Source: Clostridia bacterium (GTDB taxonomy: Bacteria; Bacillota; Clostridia; Christensenellales; CAG-138). From it: 58,017 bases of DNA. Both the position numbers and the translations under genes were made by a program. Shown in pieces: positions 36,399 through 44,117 of the stretch. Location: contig JAFYHI010000019.1 of assembly GCA_017539215.1 (NCBI GenBank), forward strand, positions 1 to 58,017, written 5' to 3'. Positions within the stretch are counted from its first letter, which is position 1, and each line of letters starts with the position of its first letter. The notes beneath the pieces were generated by a model. The model saw nothing but the letters and a program-made list of their open reading frames with translations, made no database searches and was not told the DNA's origin.

Positions 36399-37205
36399 AT
36401 GGAAATACTGATCGAAATACTCAGAAGCATAGTGTTGGGGCTTGTCCAGGGTCTGGGCGAGTTTTTGCCCATTTCGTCAAGCGGTCACCTTATGCTGGCG
36501 CAGAGGCTCCTTGGCGTGACTGAGGGCGGTCAGCTCAATACGGTGCTTTTGCACGTTGCAACGCTTGCCGCGGTATGCGTGGTGTACCGCAGGCAGCTTT
36601 GGGAGCTTATTCGCCATCCCATCCAATGGAAAACGCTGTGGCTCATCGTCGCCACCGCCGTGACGGTCGTGGTATGGGTTGGCATGAAAAAGGTCTTTGA
36701 CCTTGACGAGGCGGCCGAGTGGCGCATACTGGGCTTTTGCTTTATAGGCACCGCGCTGCTTTTGACCGCGGCGGAGCTTGCCAAGGGCGCCGTGCGCCGC
36801 ATATATACCTGCGACACGATGAAGTGGTATCACCCCGTTATAATCGGCGCGCTGCAGGGCATTGCCGTACTGCCCGGCGTTTCGCGCTCCGGTGCGACCA
36901 TAACCGGCGCGCTTGCCTGCGGGATCAAAAAAAAGCAGGCGGCGGAGTTCTCGTTCCTGCTCTCCGTGCCCGCCATACTCGGCGGCGCGGTGCTTGAGCT
37001 GCCCGACCTTGTCAAAAACGGCACGGGCGACGTCACCTGGTACGGCACGGCGATAGCCATGCTCACAGCCGGCGTCTCCGGCTATATCGCAATACGGTTC
37101 ATGCTGCGGATAATCACCAAGAAGCGCTTCGGCGGGTTTATAATCTACACGCTCGCGTTGGGCATATTCGTACTGCTGAACCAATACGTACTGCATCTGT
37201 TCTGA
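36399..37205 (+). CDS. uppP: Undecaprenyl-diphosphatase (UppP/BacA)
   Basis: This 268-residue membrane enzyme recycles the cell-wall lipid carrier by removing a phosphate from undecaprenyl diphosphate; overproduction gives bacitracin resistance. The two signature loops are clear: LGEFLPISSSGHLML (about 21-35) and LPGVSRSGATITGAL. Length is normal. The start follows GGAGGAGCT. It is 19 bases before the YitT gene on the same strand. Confidence 0.97.
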   Translation: MEILIEILRSIVLGLVQGLGEFLPISSSGHLMLAQRLLGVTEGGQLNTVLLHVATLAAVCVVYRRQLWELIRHPIQWKTLWLIVATAVTVVVWVGMKKVFDLDEAAEWRILGFCFIGTALLLTAAELAKGAVRRIYTCDTMKWYHPVIIGALQGIAVLPGVSRSGATITGALACGIKKKQAAEFSFLLSVPAILGGAVLELPDLVKNGTGDVTWYGTAIAMLTAGVSGYIAIRFMLRIITKKRFGGFIIYTLALGIFVLLNQYVLHLF

Positions 37206-37224
37206 ATCGACGGAAAGGCCTCAC

Positions 37225-38139
37225 ATGGAAACCAAGGATACGCGCAGGCGCGGATATCACCCCTTTAATCCGTATAACAAGAATTTCGATCCTCTGCACG
37301 ACGCGATAACCCTGCTTATTATCGCCGGGGTCTGCTTTATGCAATGCTGCGTGCTTTCGTACTTTTACGTACCGTTCCACTTTCTGTCGGGCGGCGTGAC
37401 CGGCCTTTCGCTGCTGTTCAACTACATTTGGGGAATACCCCGCTTTGTTGTGCTGCTCGGGCTGAACATACCCATAGCCATTTACGGCATAAAGCAACAG
37501 GGCTGGAAGTTCACCCTGTTCAGCCTGTTTGCGACGCTCTGCTACTCGCTCATGTTCGAGCTTCCCCTGATGGACAAGATTACCGCCGCCTCCAACCTGG
37601 GCGACAATGCGCTGCTGTCTGCGATAGTCGGCTCTGCAATAGTCGGCGTGACGAACGCCTTCGTGGTAAAGCGCGGCGCGACCGTCGGCGGCATAGACGT
37701 TATAACCGTGGTGCTTTCGCACAAGCTGTCCATACCCGCGGGCTCGTTCAACATAGTGTTCAACATAATCATAATGAGCTTCCTCATACCCTCCTACGGC
37801 ATTGAGGTCGCGCTTATGAGTATGGTTTCGATGTTCATCACCAACACGGCGTACAATTTTGCCCTGCGCGGGGTCAACCACAACATGACCGTGTTCATAA
37901 TAAGCGAGCAGTGGGACGAGATTGCCCCCCAGATAATGCAGGAGATGCGCCGGGGCGTAACCTACATACACGCAGAGGGCGCGTACACGGGCCAGCCGCG
38001 AACGCTCGTCTACTGCATAGTCAAGACCACGGAGCTTGCAAAGCTCAAAAAGATAGTCAAGGACCACGACCCGAAGGCGCTGTTCTCCATTATCGAGACG
38101 CAGGACGTCGTCGGCCGCGGCTTCGGCGCGATAAACTAA
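37225..38139 (+). CDS. YitT-family membrane protein (DUF161/DUF2179)
   Basis: This 304-residue protein has about six membrane helices (about 30-215), with LSGGVTGLSLLFNYI and GGIDVITVVLSH typical of YitT. A C-terminal cytoplasmic DUF2179 domain follows (about 220-300; RRGVTYIHAEGAYTGQPRTL). YitT proteins are widespread in Firmicutes without a known transport substrate. It is likely co-transcribed with uppP upstream and pepV 24 bases downstream. Confidence 0.93.
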   Translation: METKDTRRRGYHPFNPYNKNFDPLHDAITLLIIAGVCFMQCCVLSYFYVPFHFLSGGVTGLSLLFNYIWGIPRFVVLLGLNIPIAIYGIKQQGWKFTLFSLFATLCYSLMFELPLMDKITAASNLGDNALLSAIVGSAIVGVTNAFVVKRGATVGGIDVITVVLSHKLSIPAGSFNIVFNIIIMSFLIPSYGIEVALMSMVSMFITNTAYNFALRGVNHNMTVFIISEQWDEIAPQIMQEMRRGVTYIHAEGAYTGQPRTLVYCIVKTTELAKLKKIVKDHDPKALFSIIETQDVVGRGFGAIN

Positions 38140-38163
38140 GCATCTTTTAAAAGGAGACACGAT

Positions 38164-39522
38164 ATGAACAGGACCGTTGACAGCATCATCGAACGCGACC
38201 GCGAAAAGCTGATCGCCTCTCTGCAGGAGAACATACGCATCCCCAGCACCGAGGGCTTGCCCGAGGAAGGTATGCCCTTTGGCAAAAACGTTTCCGACGC
38301 ACTGCACCACGCGCTTGACACCGCCGCGGCGCTCGGCCTGAAAACGCAGGATATGGAAGGCTACGTCGGCTGCGTTGAGCTGGGCGAGGGCGAGGAAATG
38401 CTGGGCGTTATATGCCATTTGGACGTCGTGCCCGAGGGCACCGGCTGGAAGCATCCCCCCTACGGCGCAGTTATCGAGGACGGTATTATGTACGGACGCG
38501 GCACGCTTGACGACAAGGGCCCCGCCTTTGCCGCAATATACGCGCTTGCCGCCATAAAGGAGGCGGGGATACCCCTTCGCCGCCGTATCCGCATAATACT
38601 CGGCACCAACGTGGAGACGGGCTGGGGCTGCATGGATTATTACCGCGCACACGGCGAGGCGCCCACGCTTGCCTTTACGCCCGACGGCGAATACCCCGTT
38701 GTCAACTCCGAAAAGGGCATACTTCACACCACGTTTGAAAAGCGTTTTAAAAGCCGCCTGCGCATAAAGGCCGGCACCAGGCCCAACGTCGTACCCGGGC
38801 GCACGGAGGTATTCGTTCCCGTTTCGGAGGCCGAAGTCAAAGCCGCCGTCGACGCCTCCGGACTTGACGATTTCACGTTTGAAATATCCCCCGCCGAGGG
38901 CGGCACGAATATGACCGTTATCGGCCTTGACGCGCACGCTTCCATGCCCGAGGCCGGCAAGAACAGCCTTCAGGCCGCTCTGAAAGTGCTTGCCGGGCTG
39001 CCCATCTTTGACATGGACGGCGCGGTAGTCCGCCGCTTGCACAGCGCCCTTGGCATGGGTATGCACGGCGAAAGCATGGGCCTTGACGTGACGGACGCCT
39101 CCGGAAGGCTCACGCTGAACCCCGGCGTAATGGACTGGAACGAAAACGGCATAGTCGATTTCAAGATAGACGTACGCCACCCCATTTCGCTTTCCGCCGA
39201 GGACGTGAAGGGCGCGGAGACTGCCGCGCTCGGTCTGCCCATAACCCACGTTCATCAGCAGGACGGCCTGTATGTTCCCGCCGACTCGGAGCTGGTTTCA
39301 AAGCTGCTTACGGTATATGCCGAACGCAACGGCAAGCGTCTGCTCCCGCTGGCAATAGGCGGCGGCACCTATGCAAGGGCATTCAAGAACGCGGTCGCGT
39401 TCGGCTGTGAGATACCCGGTCATCCCGCGCCCGTGCATATGCCAAACGAGATGATCTCCATAGAGGACCTCATGTTCAACGCGCATATGATAGCCGACGC
39501 CATGCTCGCGCTTGCGGAATAA
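38164..39522 (+). CDS. pepV: M20 dipeptidase, PepV type
   Basis: This 452-residue zinc aminoacyl dipeptidase has the M20 signatures VICHLDVVPEGTGW (metal His and Asp), MYGRGTLDDKGPAFA (bridging Asp) and NVETGWGCMDYY (catalytic Glu in place of the more usual EE). A late His is in FGCEIPGHPAPVHMPNEMI. Length fits PepV. It is last in the uppP-yitT-pepV run and ends at a strong terminator. PepV releases amino acids from imported dipeptides. Confidence 0.94.
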   Translation: MNRTVDSIIERDREKLIASLQENIRIPSTEGLPEEGMPFGKNVSDALHHALDTAAALGLKTQDMEGYVGCVELGEGEEMLGVICHLDVVPEGTGWKHPPYGAVIEDGIMYGRGTLDDKGPAFAAIYALAAIKEAGIPLRRRIRIILGTNVETGWGCMDYYRAHGEAPTLAFTPDGEYPVVNSEKGILHTTFEKRFKSRLRIKAGTRPNVVPGRTEVFVPVSEAEVKAAVDASGLDDFTFEISPAEGGTNMTVIGLDAHASMPEAGKNSLQAALKVLAGLPIFDMDGAVVRRLHSALGMGMHGESMGLDVTDASGRLTLNPGVMDWNENGIVDFKIDVRHPISLSAEDVKGAETAALGLPITHVHQQDGLYVPADSELVSKLLTVYAERNGKRLLPLAIGGGTYARAFKNAVAFGCEIPGHPAPVHMPNEMISIEDLMFNAHMIADAMLALAE

Positions 39523-39549
39523 CAGATAATATATTGTGGCTCTTTTTGC

Positions 39550-39576
39550 AACCCCCTTTTACAAAAGGGGGTTTTG
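39550..39576 (+). terminator. Terminator of pepV
   Basis: Stem AACCCCCTTTT / AAAAGGGGGTT with a 2-base loop, followed by TTTG. Confidence 0.85.
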
Positions 39577-39585
39577 TGCTATGAT
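39558..39585 (+). promoter_or_regulatory. Possible promoter of the dockerin gene
   Basis: TTTACA (39558-39563), 16 bases, TATGAT (39580-39585). It overlaps the pepV terminator. Confidence 0.4.
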
Positions 39586-39632
39586 TAAATTGAAAGAATG
39601 GGCTATCAGGCCCGGGAAAGGAATGATAAATT

Positions 39633-40694
39633 ATGAAAAAGATCGCAGCCCTGCTCATGGCAATCGCGCTTTTTGCCGTAGTTTGCCCCGCCGTTTTTGC
39701 CGATAACGTATCCGCCCGGAGCGTTTCCGTCACCTACACCGGCGCAACGGTCAATGCTACGAACCTTGGCGTGAGCGGCAAGTTCCAGTTCACGATAAGC
39801 GTTTCCGAAAACTCCCATATGTGGAGCGGACATTGGCTCATCGACTACCCCGAGGAGTACGTCACCCCCACCAACTATTCTGTCACATGGTCGGGCGGCC
39901 TCATCGCGCTCATAAACCAGAGCTGGGATAACGACTCCGCCGATTCCGACAAGCCCATGTTCGTGGTCAATATGGACTACGAGGGCATGACCGGTCAGAA
40001 CCCCTATGGCGAGGCGGGCAATATGTACAGCGTCGTCGGCATGTACCTTACCACGTTCCAGTACTGGGGCGTTATGGACGGCGGCCCCTTTGCGCGCATC
40101 ACCTACCGCATCGACAGGCTTCCCACCACCGCCGAAGCTCAGCACGACGCGGGCGGCTACTATCTGGAGTTCCCCATAACCGTGCTTGAGAGCCGCTACT
40201 GGGTCGAGGGCGTTTCGATAGCTCCCGAAAACGATTATTATCACGATCACGAAACCGTGAACGTCATCCCCGGCAAGGTCTATATGCAGGCCGTGCAGTC
40301 CACTGCACACACGGTTACCTTCTACGGCTTTAACGGTCAGGTCGTTTCCACCCAGCAGGTGGAGGACGGCGCCGCGGCGACCGCTCCCTCCGTGCCCGCC
40401 ATTATCAACAACTCCAACGGCTCGTACCGTTTCTACGGCTGGGACGCTGATTTCAGCCACGTCACCTCGGATATGAGCATACACGCCGAATACATACTCA
40501 TCGGCGACACCGACCTTAACGGCACCGTCAACAGCGCCGACGCCCTGCTTGCGCAGAGGTACGCGCTGCACCTTAACACCCTGAACGACAGGCAGATCTT
40601 CGCGGGCGACGTTTCCCGCGACGGCACGCTCAATTCCGCAGACGCCCTTACCATACTCCGTTACAGCATGGGCGTTCTGGGTTCGCTTGCATAA
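39633..40694 (+). CDS. Secreted protein with Listeria-Bacteroides-type repeat and type I dockerin
   Basis: This 353-residue protein has a signal peptide MKKIAALLMAIALFAVVCPAVFADN cut after AFA. A beta-rich N-terminal domain of about 190 residues is not assigned. Next comes a repeat of the InlB-B/Flg_new kind (HTVTFYGFNGQVVSTQQVED ... FYGWDADFSHVTSDMSIHAE). It ends with a dockerin whose two calcium loops are DTDLNGTVNSADALL and DVSRDGTLNSADALT. Dockerins plug proteins into cohesin-bearing scaffolds on the cell surface. No cohesin or glycoside hydrolase gene is near. The start follows AAAGGA. Confidence 0.88.
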   Translation: MKKIAALLMAIALFAVVCPAVFADNVSARSVSVTYTGATVNATNLGVSGKFQFTISVSENSHMWSGHWLIDYPEEYVTPTNYSVTWSGGLIALINQSWDNDSADSDKPMFVVNMDYEGMTGQNPYGEAGNMYSVVGMYLTTFQYWGVMDGGPFARITYRIDRLPTTAEAQHDAGGYYLEFPITVLESRYWVEGVSIAPENDYYHDHETVNVIPGKVYMQAVQSTAHTVTFYGFNGQVVSTQQVEDGAAATAPSVPAIINNSNGSYRFYGWDADFSHVTSDMSIHAEYILIGDTDLNGTVNSADALLAQRYALHLNTLNDRQIFAGDVSRDGTLNSADALTILRYSMGVLGSLA

Positions 40695-40710
40695 TACGCC
40701 GCAAACGCAA

Positions 40711-40742
40711 AAGGCTGCCGCCCCGCCGCGGCGGCCTTTTTT
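40711..40742 (+). terminator. Terminator of the dockerin gene
   Basis: AGGC-GCCGC / GCGGC-GGCCT hairpin followed by TTTTTT. Confidence 0.8.
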
Positions 40743-40770
40743 GCAGCCCGCGCCGCCCTGCGGCAAGGCA

Positions 40771-40806
40771 TAAAAAACCGGCCCCGGGCAAAGCCCCAAG
40801 GCCGGA
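40771..40806 (-). terminator. Terminator of the OmpR-type regulator gene
   Basis: On the minus strand CCGGCC / GGCCGG with an inner GGGGC/GCCCC stem, followed by TTTTTT. Confidence 0.8.
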
Positions 40807-40823
40807 CTGTAAGCGTTTTTTCG

Positions 40824-41492
40824 TCAATCCATTCTGTATCCCACGTTCCTCACGGTCACTATGCTGCGTCCGCTTTCGCCGAGCTTGCGCCGCAGGGTCT
40901 TGACGTGCATATCCACGGTGCGGGTCTCGCCCGCAAAGTCGTATCCCCAAACGGTGCTTATGAGCTTTTCGCGGCTCTGCACAACGCCCTTTGCGCTCAT
41001 CAGCGCATAGAGAAGCTCATACTCCTTAAACGTCAGCTCCAGCTCGCGCCCCTCGCAGGTGACGGTGCGCTTGTCGCAGTCCATCACGATCTGCCCGCAG
41101 ACCAGCTTGTCGTGTTCCGTCCCACGCTGAGCGGTGCGCCTCAACAGCGCCTTAACGCGCGAAACAAGCTCCATCACTCCGAACGGCTTTGTGATATAGT
41201 CGTCCGCGCCCTGGTCAAGCCCGCGCACCTTGTCTATCTCGCTCGTTTTGGCGGTGACCATTATAACGGGCACGTCGGCGGTCTTGGGGTCGCTCCTCAG
41301 ACGCGAGAGTATTTCAAGCCCGTCCTCTCCCGGAAGCATTATATCGAGCATTATAAGCTGAGGCGTTTCGGCGGCGATTGCATATGACAGCTCCTCGCCG
41401 GAGGCGCAGGCGGTCACGTCAAAGCCGCTTGAGCGCAGCGCATAGGATTCAAGCTCCCTTATATCGAGATCGTCTTCAACAATGAGTATCAT
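40824..41492 (-). CDS. PhoB/OmpR-family response regulator
   Basis: This 222-residue regulator has a receiver domain with EDD at 6-8, phospho-acceptor Asp50 in LIMLDIMLPGEDG, Thr/Lys in MVTAKT and TKPFG. Its winged-helix DNA-binding domain ends TVRNVGYRMD. The start follows AAAGGAGCACCGTAA. It is a single-gene unit with its own promoter and terminator; no kinase is adjacent. The PhoR-like kinase at 47858 lacks a regulator neighbour and is a possible partner, but this is only inference. Confidence 0.93.
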   Translation of the reverse strand: MILIVEDDLDIRELESYALRSSGFDVTACASGEELSYAIAAETPQLIMLDIMLPGEDGLEILSRLRSDPKTADVPVIMVTAKTSEIDKVRGLDQGADDYITKPFGVMELVSRVKALLRRTAQRGTEHDKLVCGQIVMDCDKRTVTCEGRELELTFKEYELLYALMSAKGVVQSREKLISTVWGYDFAGETRTVDMHVKTLRRKLGESGRSIVTVRNVGYRMD

Positions 41493-41521
41493 TTACGGTG
41501 CTCCTTTTGTTCGCTTTTTCC

Positions 41522-41550
41522 ATTATACTCCGCGCAGCGTAAAATGTAAA
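41522..41550 (-). promoter_or_regulatory. Sigma-A promoter of the OmpR-type regulator
   Basis: On the minus strand TTTACA (41545-41550), 17 bases, TATAAT (41522-41527). It diverges from the leaderless promoter at 41570. Confidence 0.85.
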
Positions 41551-41569
41551 TCGGTTTTGCCCGCGCCGA

Positions 41570-41598
41570 TTGACTTTTTTCGCGCGCATGCCTATAAT
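41570..41598 (+). promoter_or_regulatory. Promoter placing transcription start on the ATG (leaderless)
   Basis: TTGACT (41570-41575), 17 bases, TATAAT (41593-41598). The expected start, seven bases past the -10, is position 41605, the A of the ATG. Confidence 0.8.
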
Positions 41599-41604
41599 TG
41601 GGGC

Positions 41605-42072
41605 ATGGAAAAAGGCTTTCGCAAAATACCGCGCGCGCTGCGGGGAGTACTGTTTCACCTGGTGCAGTGGACCTGGGGTCTGCCGCAGAACCTGGCGGGG
41701 CTTTTGCTTCTGCCCGTACTCCGAGGCAAGCGGCACAGGTTCCACGGCGCGCTCGTCACGGTGTACCGCAGCAAAAAATGGCTCAACAACACGAGCGGCT
41801 TTTCGCTGGGGACGTTCATCTACATACCCGAAACATGGAGCGAGCACGACAAAAAGCACCTTGCCGTGCATGAGTACGGACACACGGTGCAGTCGCTGAT
41901 ATTGGGGCCCCTGTACCTGCCCGTGGTGGCGCTGCCCTCCGTTATCTGGTCGCGGCGCTACGTCAGGCATGCGCGCGCTTACCGCCGCCGCGGGGTCGGC
42001 TACACCGACCGTTTTCCCGAAAACGGGGCCGACCGCCTGGGCGAATACGTAACGGATATGAAACCCTATTAA
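41605..42072 (+). CDS. Small membrane-associated HEXXH protein of unknown function
   Basis: This 155-residue protein begins MEKGFRKIPRALRGVLFHLV and carries HEYGH in KHLAVHEYGHTVQSLILGPL, followed by a hydrophobic stretch PLYLPVVALPSVIW. A conserved-looking end reads YTDRFPENGADRLGEYV, where the Glu or Asp could be a third metal ligand. It may be a small membrane-linked metalloprotease. No family name is certain. No upstream ribosome site exists; the promoter spacing predicts a leaderless transcript. No other in-frame ATG is available before the HEYGH motif. Confidence 0.78.
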   Translation: MEKGFRKIPRALRGVLFHLVQWTWGLPQNLAGLLLLPVLRGKRHRFHGALVTVYRSKKWLNNTSGFSLGTFIYIPETWSEHDKKHLAVHEYGHTVQSLILGPLYLPVVALPSVIWSRRYVRHARAYRRRGVGYTDRFPENGADRLGEYVTDMKPY

Positions 42073-42078
42073 TAAACA

Positions 42079-42125
42079 AAGAGGCCACTGCGCTGCATAA
42101 CATGCACTCGCAGCAGCCTCTTTTC
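42079..42125. terminator. Bidirectional terminator between the HEXXH and lipoprotein genes
   Basis: Outer arms AGAGGC / GCCTCT with inner CTGC/GCAG and GCAT/ATGC pairing. AAAC..A lies on one side and TTTT on the other. Confidence 0.7.
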
Positions 42126-42137
42126 CGTTTGGGCCGT

Positions 42138-42698
42138 TTAGTGGATCTCGGCGTATTCCTTGTTCACGACGTAGTCGAGAATGGTCTCGCCCTTGTTGGT
42201 GAGGTAACGCAGGACGACGCTGACCTCGTCGCTGCCTGCAAAGGCGGAAAGCTCCTCATAGATGGGCTTATAGACGGAAGCCTGCGCGTCGAGCGACTCG
42301 ACAAGGGCCTCGGGGGTGGCGGCCTCTTCGGTCAGATACTTGTACTGCATGACGTAGGCCGTGCCCTCGGCGAAGGCGTCAAAGTCCATGGTGCCGGCGA
42401 GCGACTCCTTCATCGCGTCCATAGCGGCGGCGTTCAGCTCGGCGTACTTGGCGACCATCTCCTCGGGGGTGCCGGTGGCCTCTTCGGTGGGCTCGGCGGC
42501 CTCTTCGGTGGGCTCGGCGGAAGGCTCCTCGGTCGCTTCCTCGGTCGCTTCCTCGGTGGGCTCGGCGGTGGCTTCCCCGGTCACGGCGGGCTCGTCCGTA
42601 ACGGCGGGCTCATCCTGCGGCTTCTTGGCGCAGGCGGCAAGGGAAACGAGCAGCATGCACAGGCAAAGCGCCAGTGCGATCTTTGCGGTAAACTTCAT
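42138..42698 (-). CDS. Lipoprotein with Thr-Glu-Glu repeat linker
   Basis: This 186-residue protein has the lipobox LAAC at about 20-23 after a hydrophobic signal (ALALCLCMLLVS). A low-complexity linker of TEEATEEPSAEPTEE units follows (about 28-75), then a helical domain of about 105 residues (MVAKYAELNAAAMDAMKESL ... VVLRYLTNKGETILDYVVNK). The domain is not recognised. The start at 42696-42698 follows AAGGAG. It lies downstream of rplL, where rpoB would be expected, with a hairpin and T-run between. Confidence 0.85.
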   Translation of the reverse strand: MKFTAKIALALCLCMLLVSLAACAKKPQDEPAVTDEPAVTGEATAEPTEEATEEATEEPSAEPTEEAAEPTEEATGTPEEMVAKYAELNAAAMDAMKESLAGTMDFDAFAEGTAYVMQYKYLTEEAATPEALVESLDAQASVYKPIYEELSAFAGSDEVSVVLRYLTNKGETILDYVVNKEYAEIH

Positions 42699-42715
42699 GA
42701 TAATTGAACTCCTTT

Positions 42716-42764
42716 CGATTTTCTCAAAAAAGAGGGGTCGGAAAGACCCAACCCCCACATTTTA
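42716..42764 (-). terminator. Probable terminator of rplJL
   Basis: On the minus strand a GGGTC / GACCC stem with flanking G/C-rich pairing is followed by CTCTTTTTT. It lies between the rplL stop and the lipoprotein start. Confidence 0.6.
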
Positions 42765-42783
42765 TTAAGCTGTTTTGCCGAAA

Positions 42784-43155
42784 TTACTTGATCTCGATCT
42801 CGGCGCCAACGGCCTTGAAGGCCTCGGCGATCTTCTCGGCCTCTTCCTTGGAGACGCCTTCCTTGAGGGTGCTGGGAGCGCCGTCAACGAGGTCCTTGGC
42901 CTCCTTAAGGCCCAGACCAAGCTGCTCACGGGCGGCCTTGATGACCTTGATCTTCTCAGCGCCGAAGCTCTTGAGAACAACGTCAAACTCGGTCTTCTCC
43001 TCAACCTCTTCGGCTGCGGCGGCGGGACCGGCAACGGCAACGGCGGTGGCGGCGGCGGATACGCCAAACTCCTCCTCGAGAGCCTTTACGAGGTCGGCGA
43101 GCTCGAGAACAGTCATGGCCTTAATGTCTTCAATAAACTGCTCCTTGTTAAACAT
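42784..43155 (-). CDS. rplL: Ribosomal protein L7/L12
   Basis: This 123-residue stalk protein has an N-terminal dimerisation helix region ([20 protein letters not shown]), an Ala-rich hinge ([14 protein letters not shown]) and the conserved C-terminal factor-binding domain ([20 protein letters not shown] ... [20 protein letters not shown]). It recruits translation factors to the ribosome. It follows rplJ by 66 bases. Confidence 0.98.
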   Translation of the reverse strand: MFNKEQFIEDIKAMTVLELADLVKALEEEFGVSAAATAVAVAGPAAAAEEVEEKTEFDVVLKSFGAEKIKVIKAAREQLGLGLKEAKDLVDGAPSTLKEGVSKEEAEKIAEAFKAVGAEIEIK

Positions 43156-43221
43156 GGTTGTTTCCTCCTGATAGAATTAGATGTTTTTGATTTTGGACCG
43201 GGGCCGTGCCCCGTATGCCGC

Positions 43222-43746
43222 TTATTCGGCGGCGGTTTCTGCGGCGGGCTCGCCGTTCTTCTTGGCGATCTGATCGAGAACGATCGCAAGACCGCTGATG
43301 GGGCTCATCATGCTGCCGAGCATACGGGCAATGAGAACCTCCTTGGGGGGCAGCTCAGCCAGAGCGTCGATGCCGGAAGCGTCCGTGACCTTACCGTTCA
43401 CGATGCCGCCCTTGATCTCGCACTTCTTGAGCTTCTTAACGGTGTCCTTAAGGACCTTGGCGGGAGAAACGGCGTCGTCATAACCGAAGGCGAATGCGGA
43501 CGGACCCTTGAGCATGGCCTTGACGGACTCGTCAATGCCGATCTTGTCGCAGGCGCGCTCTACCATGGAATTCTTGACGATGACGTACTCGTTGCCCGCC
43601 TTGCGCATCTGCGCGCGAAGCTCGGTAACTTCCGCAACGGTAAGGCCGCGATAGTCAAACATAATGACGGACTGGGCCTTCTGCAGCTTCTCGGCGAGCT
43701 CGTTCACCAGCTGTTCCTTCTGAGCGATGATGGAAGCGTTTGCCAT
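43222..43746 (-). CDS. rplJ: Ribosomal protein L10
   Basis: This 174-residue protein anchors L7/L12 dimers to 23S rRNA. Its N-terminal RNA-binding domain shows QSVIMFDYRGLTVAEVTELR and AGNEYVIVKNSMVERA, and the C-terminal helix (MMSPISGLAIVLDQIAKKNG) binds L12. It is preceded by an L10 leader, so it is controlled by its own protein. rplK/rplA do not precede it here. Confidence 0.97.
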   Translation of the reverse strand: MANASIIAQKEQLVNELAEKLQKAQSVIMFDYRGLTVAEVTELRAQMRKAGNEYVIVKNSMVERACDKIGIDESVKAMLKGPSAFAFGYDDAVSPAKVLKDTVKKLKKCEIKGGIVNGKVTDASGIDALAELPPKEVLIARMLGSMMSPISGLAIVLDQIAKKNGEPAAETAAE

Positions 43747-43769
43747 TGAATCTTCCTCCTTATCAGATT

Positions 43770-43915
43770 AACAATAAAATATCCCCTCGCCGTCTACGAC
43801 AGGGGAATGAAGAATTCTAAACCCCGAGGCTGCGCCCCGGTCTATATTATCTTCACCTCGGCAGGATATTAAGTGAGGGCATTTGGCGGCCCGCACACCG
43901 GCTGTCTGCGGCGGA
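43770..43915 (-). ncRNA. Ribosomal protein L10 leader (autoregulatory mRNA element)
   Basis: On the minus strand the leader contains TTAATATCCTGCCGAGGTG, the hallmark core of the Firmicute L10 leader. It is preceded by GACAGCCGGTGTGCGG. Two stems (GGGGCGCAGCCTCGGGG and CCCCTGTCGTAGACGGCGAGGGG) lie before the rplJ ribosome site. L10 or the L10-L12 complex binds this RNA and represses rplJL. The limits are approximate. Confidence 0.85.
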
Positions 43916-43934
43916 TATTCGATTGCCATTTGTT

Positions 43935-43963
43935 AGAATATCACACCCGCAAGCCCGTGTCAA
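43935..43963 (-). promoter_or_regulatory. Sigma-A promoter of rplJL
   Basis: On the minus strand TTGACA (43958-43963), 17 bases, TATTCT (43935-43940). Transcription should begin near 43928, just before the L10 leader. Confidence 0.8.
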
Positions 43964-44025
43964 GCCGCAAAACGCCCGTTCCCGCAATATATTTTTGTTT
44001 ACGGATACATGCCTTCCGGATCCCG

Positions 44026-44054
44026 CGTCACGGGCTTGGCTGTATATGCGCAAA
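44026..44054 (-). pseudogene. Relic fragment of the tandem lipoprotein family
   Basis: This stretch of about 29 bases is nearly identical to an internal part of the neighbouring lipoprotein gene (about 44867-44895, encoding RIYSQASD). Here it reads MRIYSQARD and then runs into unrelated sequence. It is out of context, downstream of that gene's end, and looks like a scrap of a lost paralogue. Confidence 0.6.
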
Positions 44055-44070
44055 GCGGTATAATATAAGG

Positions 44071-44109
44071 ATGCACCAAGGCGCCTATCCGGGGGGCGCC
44101 TTGGTGCAT
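44071..44109. terminator. 15-bp perfect hairpin after lipoprotein copy A
   Basis: Arms ATGCACCAAGGCGCC / GGCGCCTTGGTGCAT with a 9-base loop lie 9 bases after the stop at 44118. The same hairpin follows copy B (45323-45360) and, decayed, the third copy (46787-46813). It probably terminates the gene. Confidence 0.7.
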
Positions 44110-44117
44110 TTCCCGCA

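Noticed and set aside
37138..39255. A 705-codon minus-strand frame
   Set aside because: It is fully antisense to the YitT and PepV genes, which carry clear motifs and ribosome sites.
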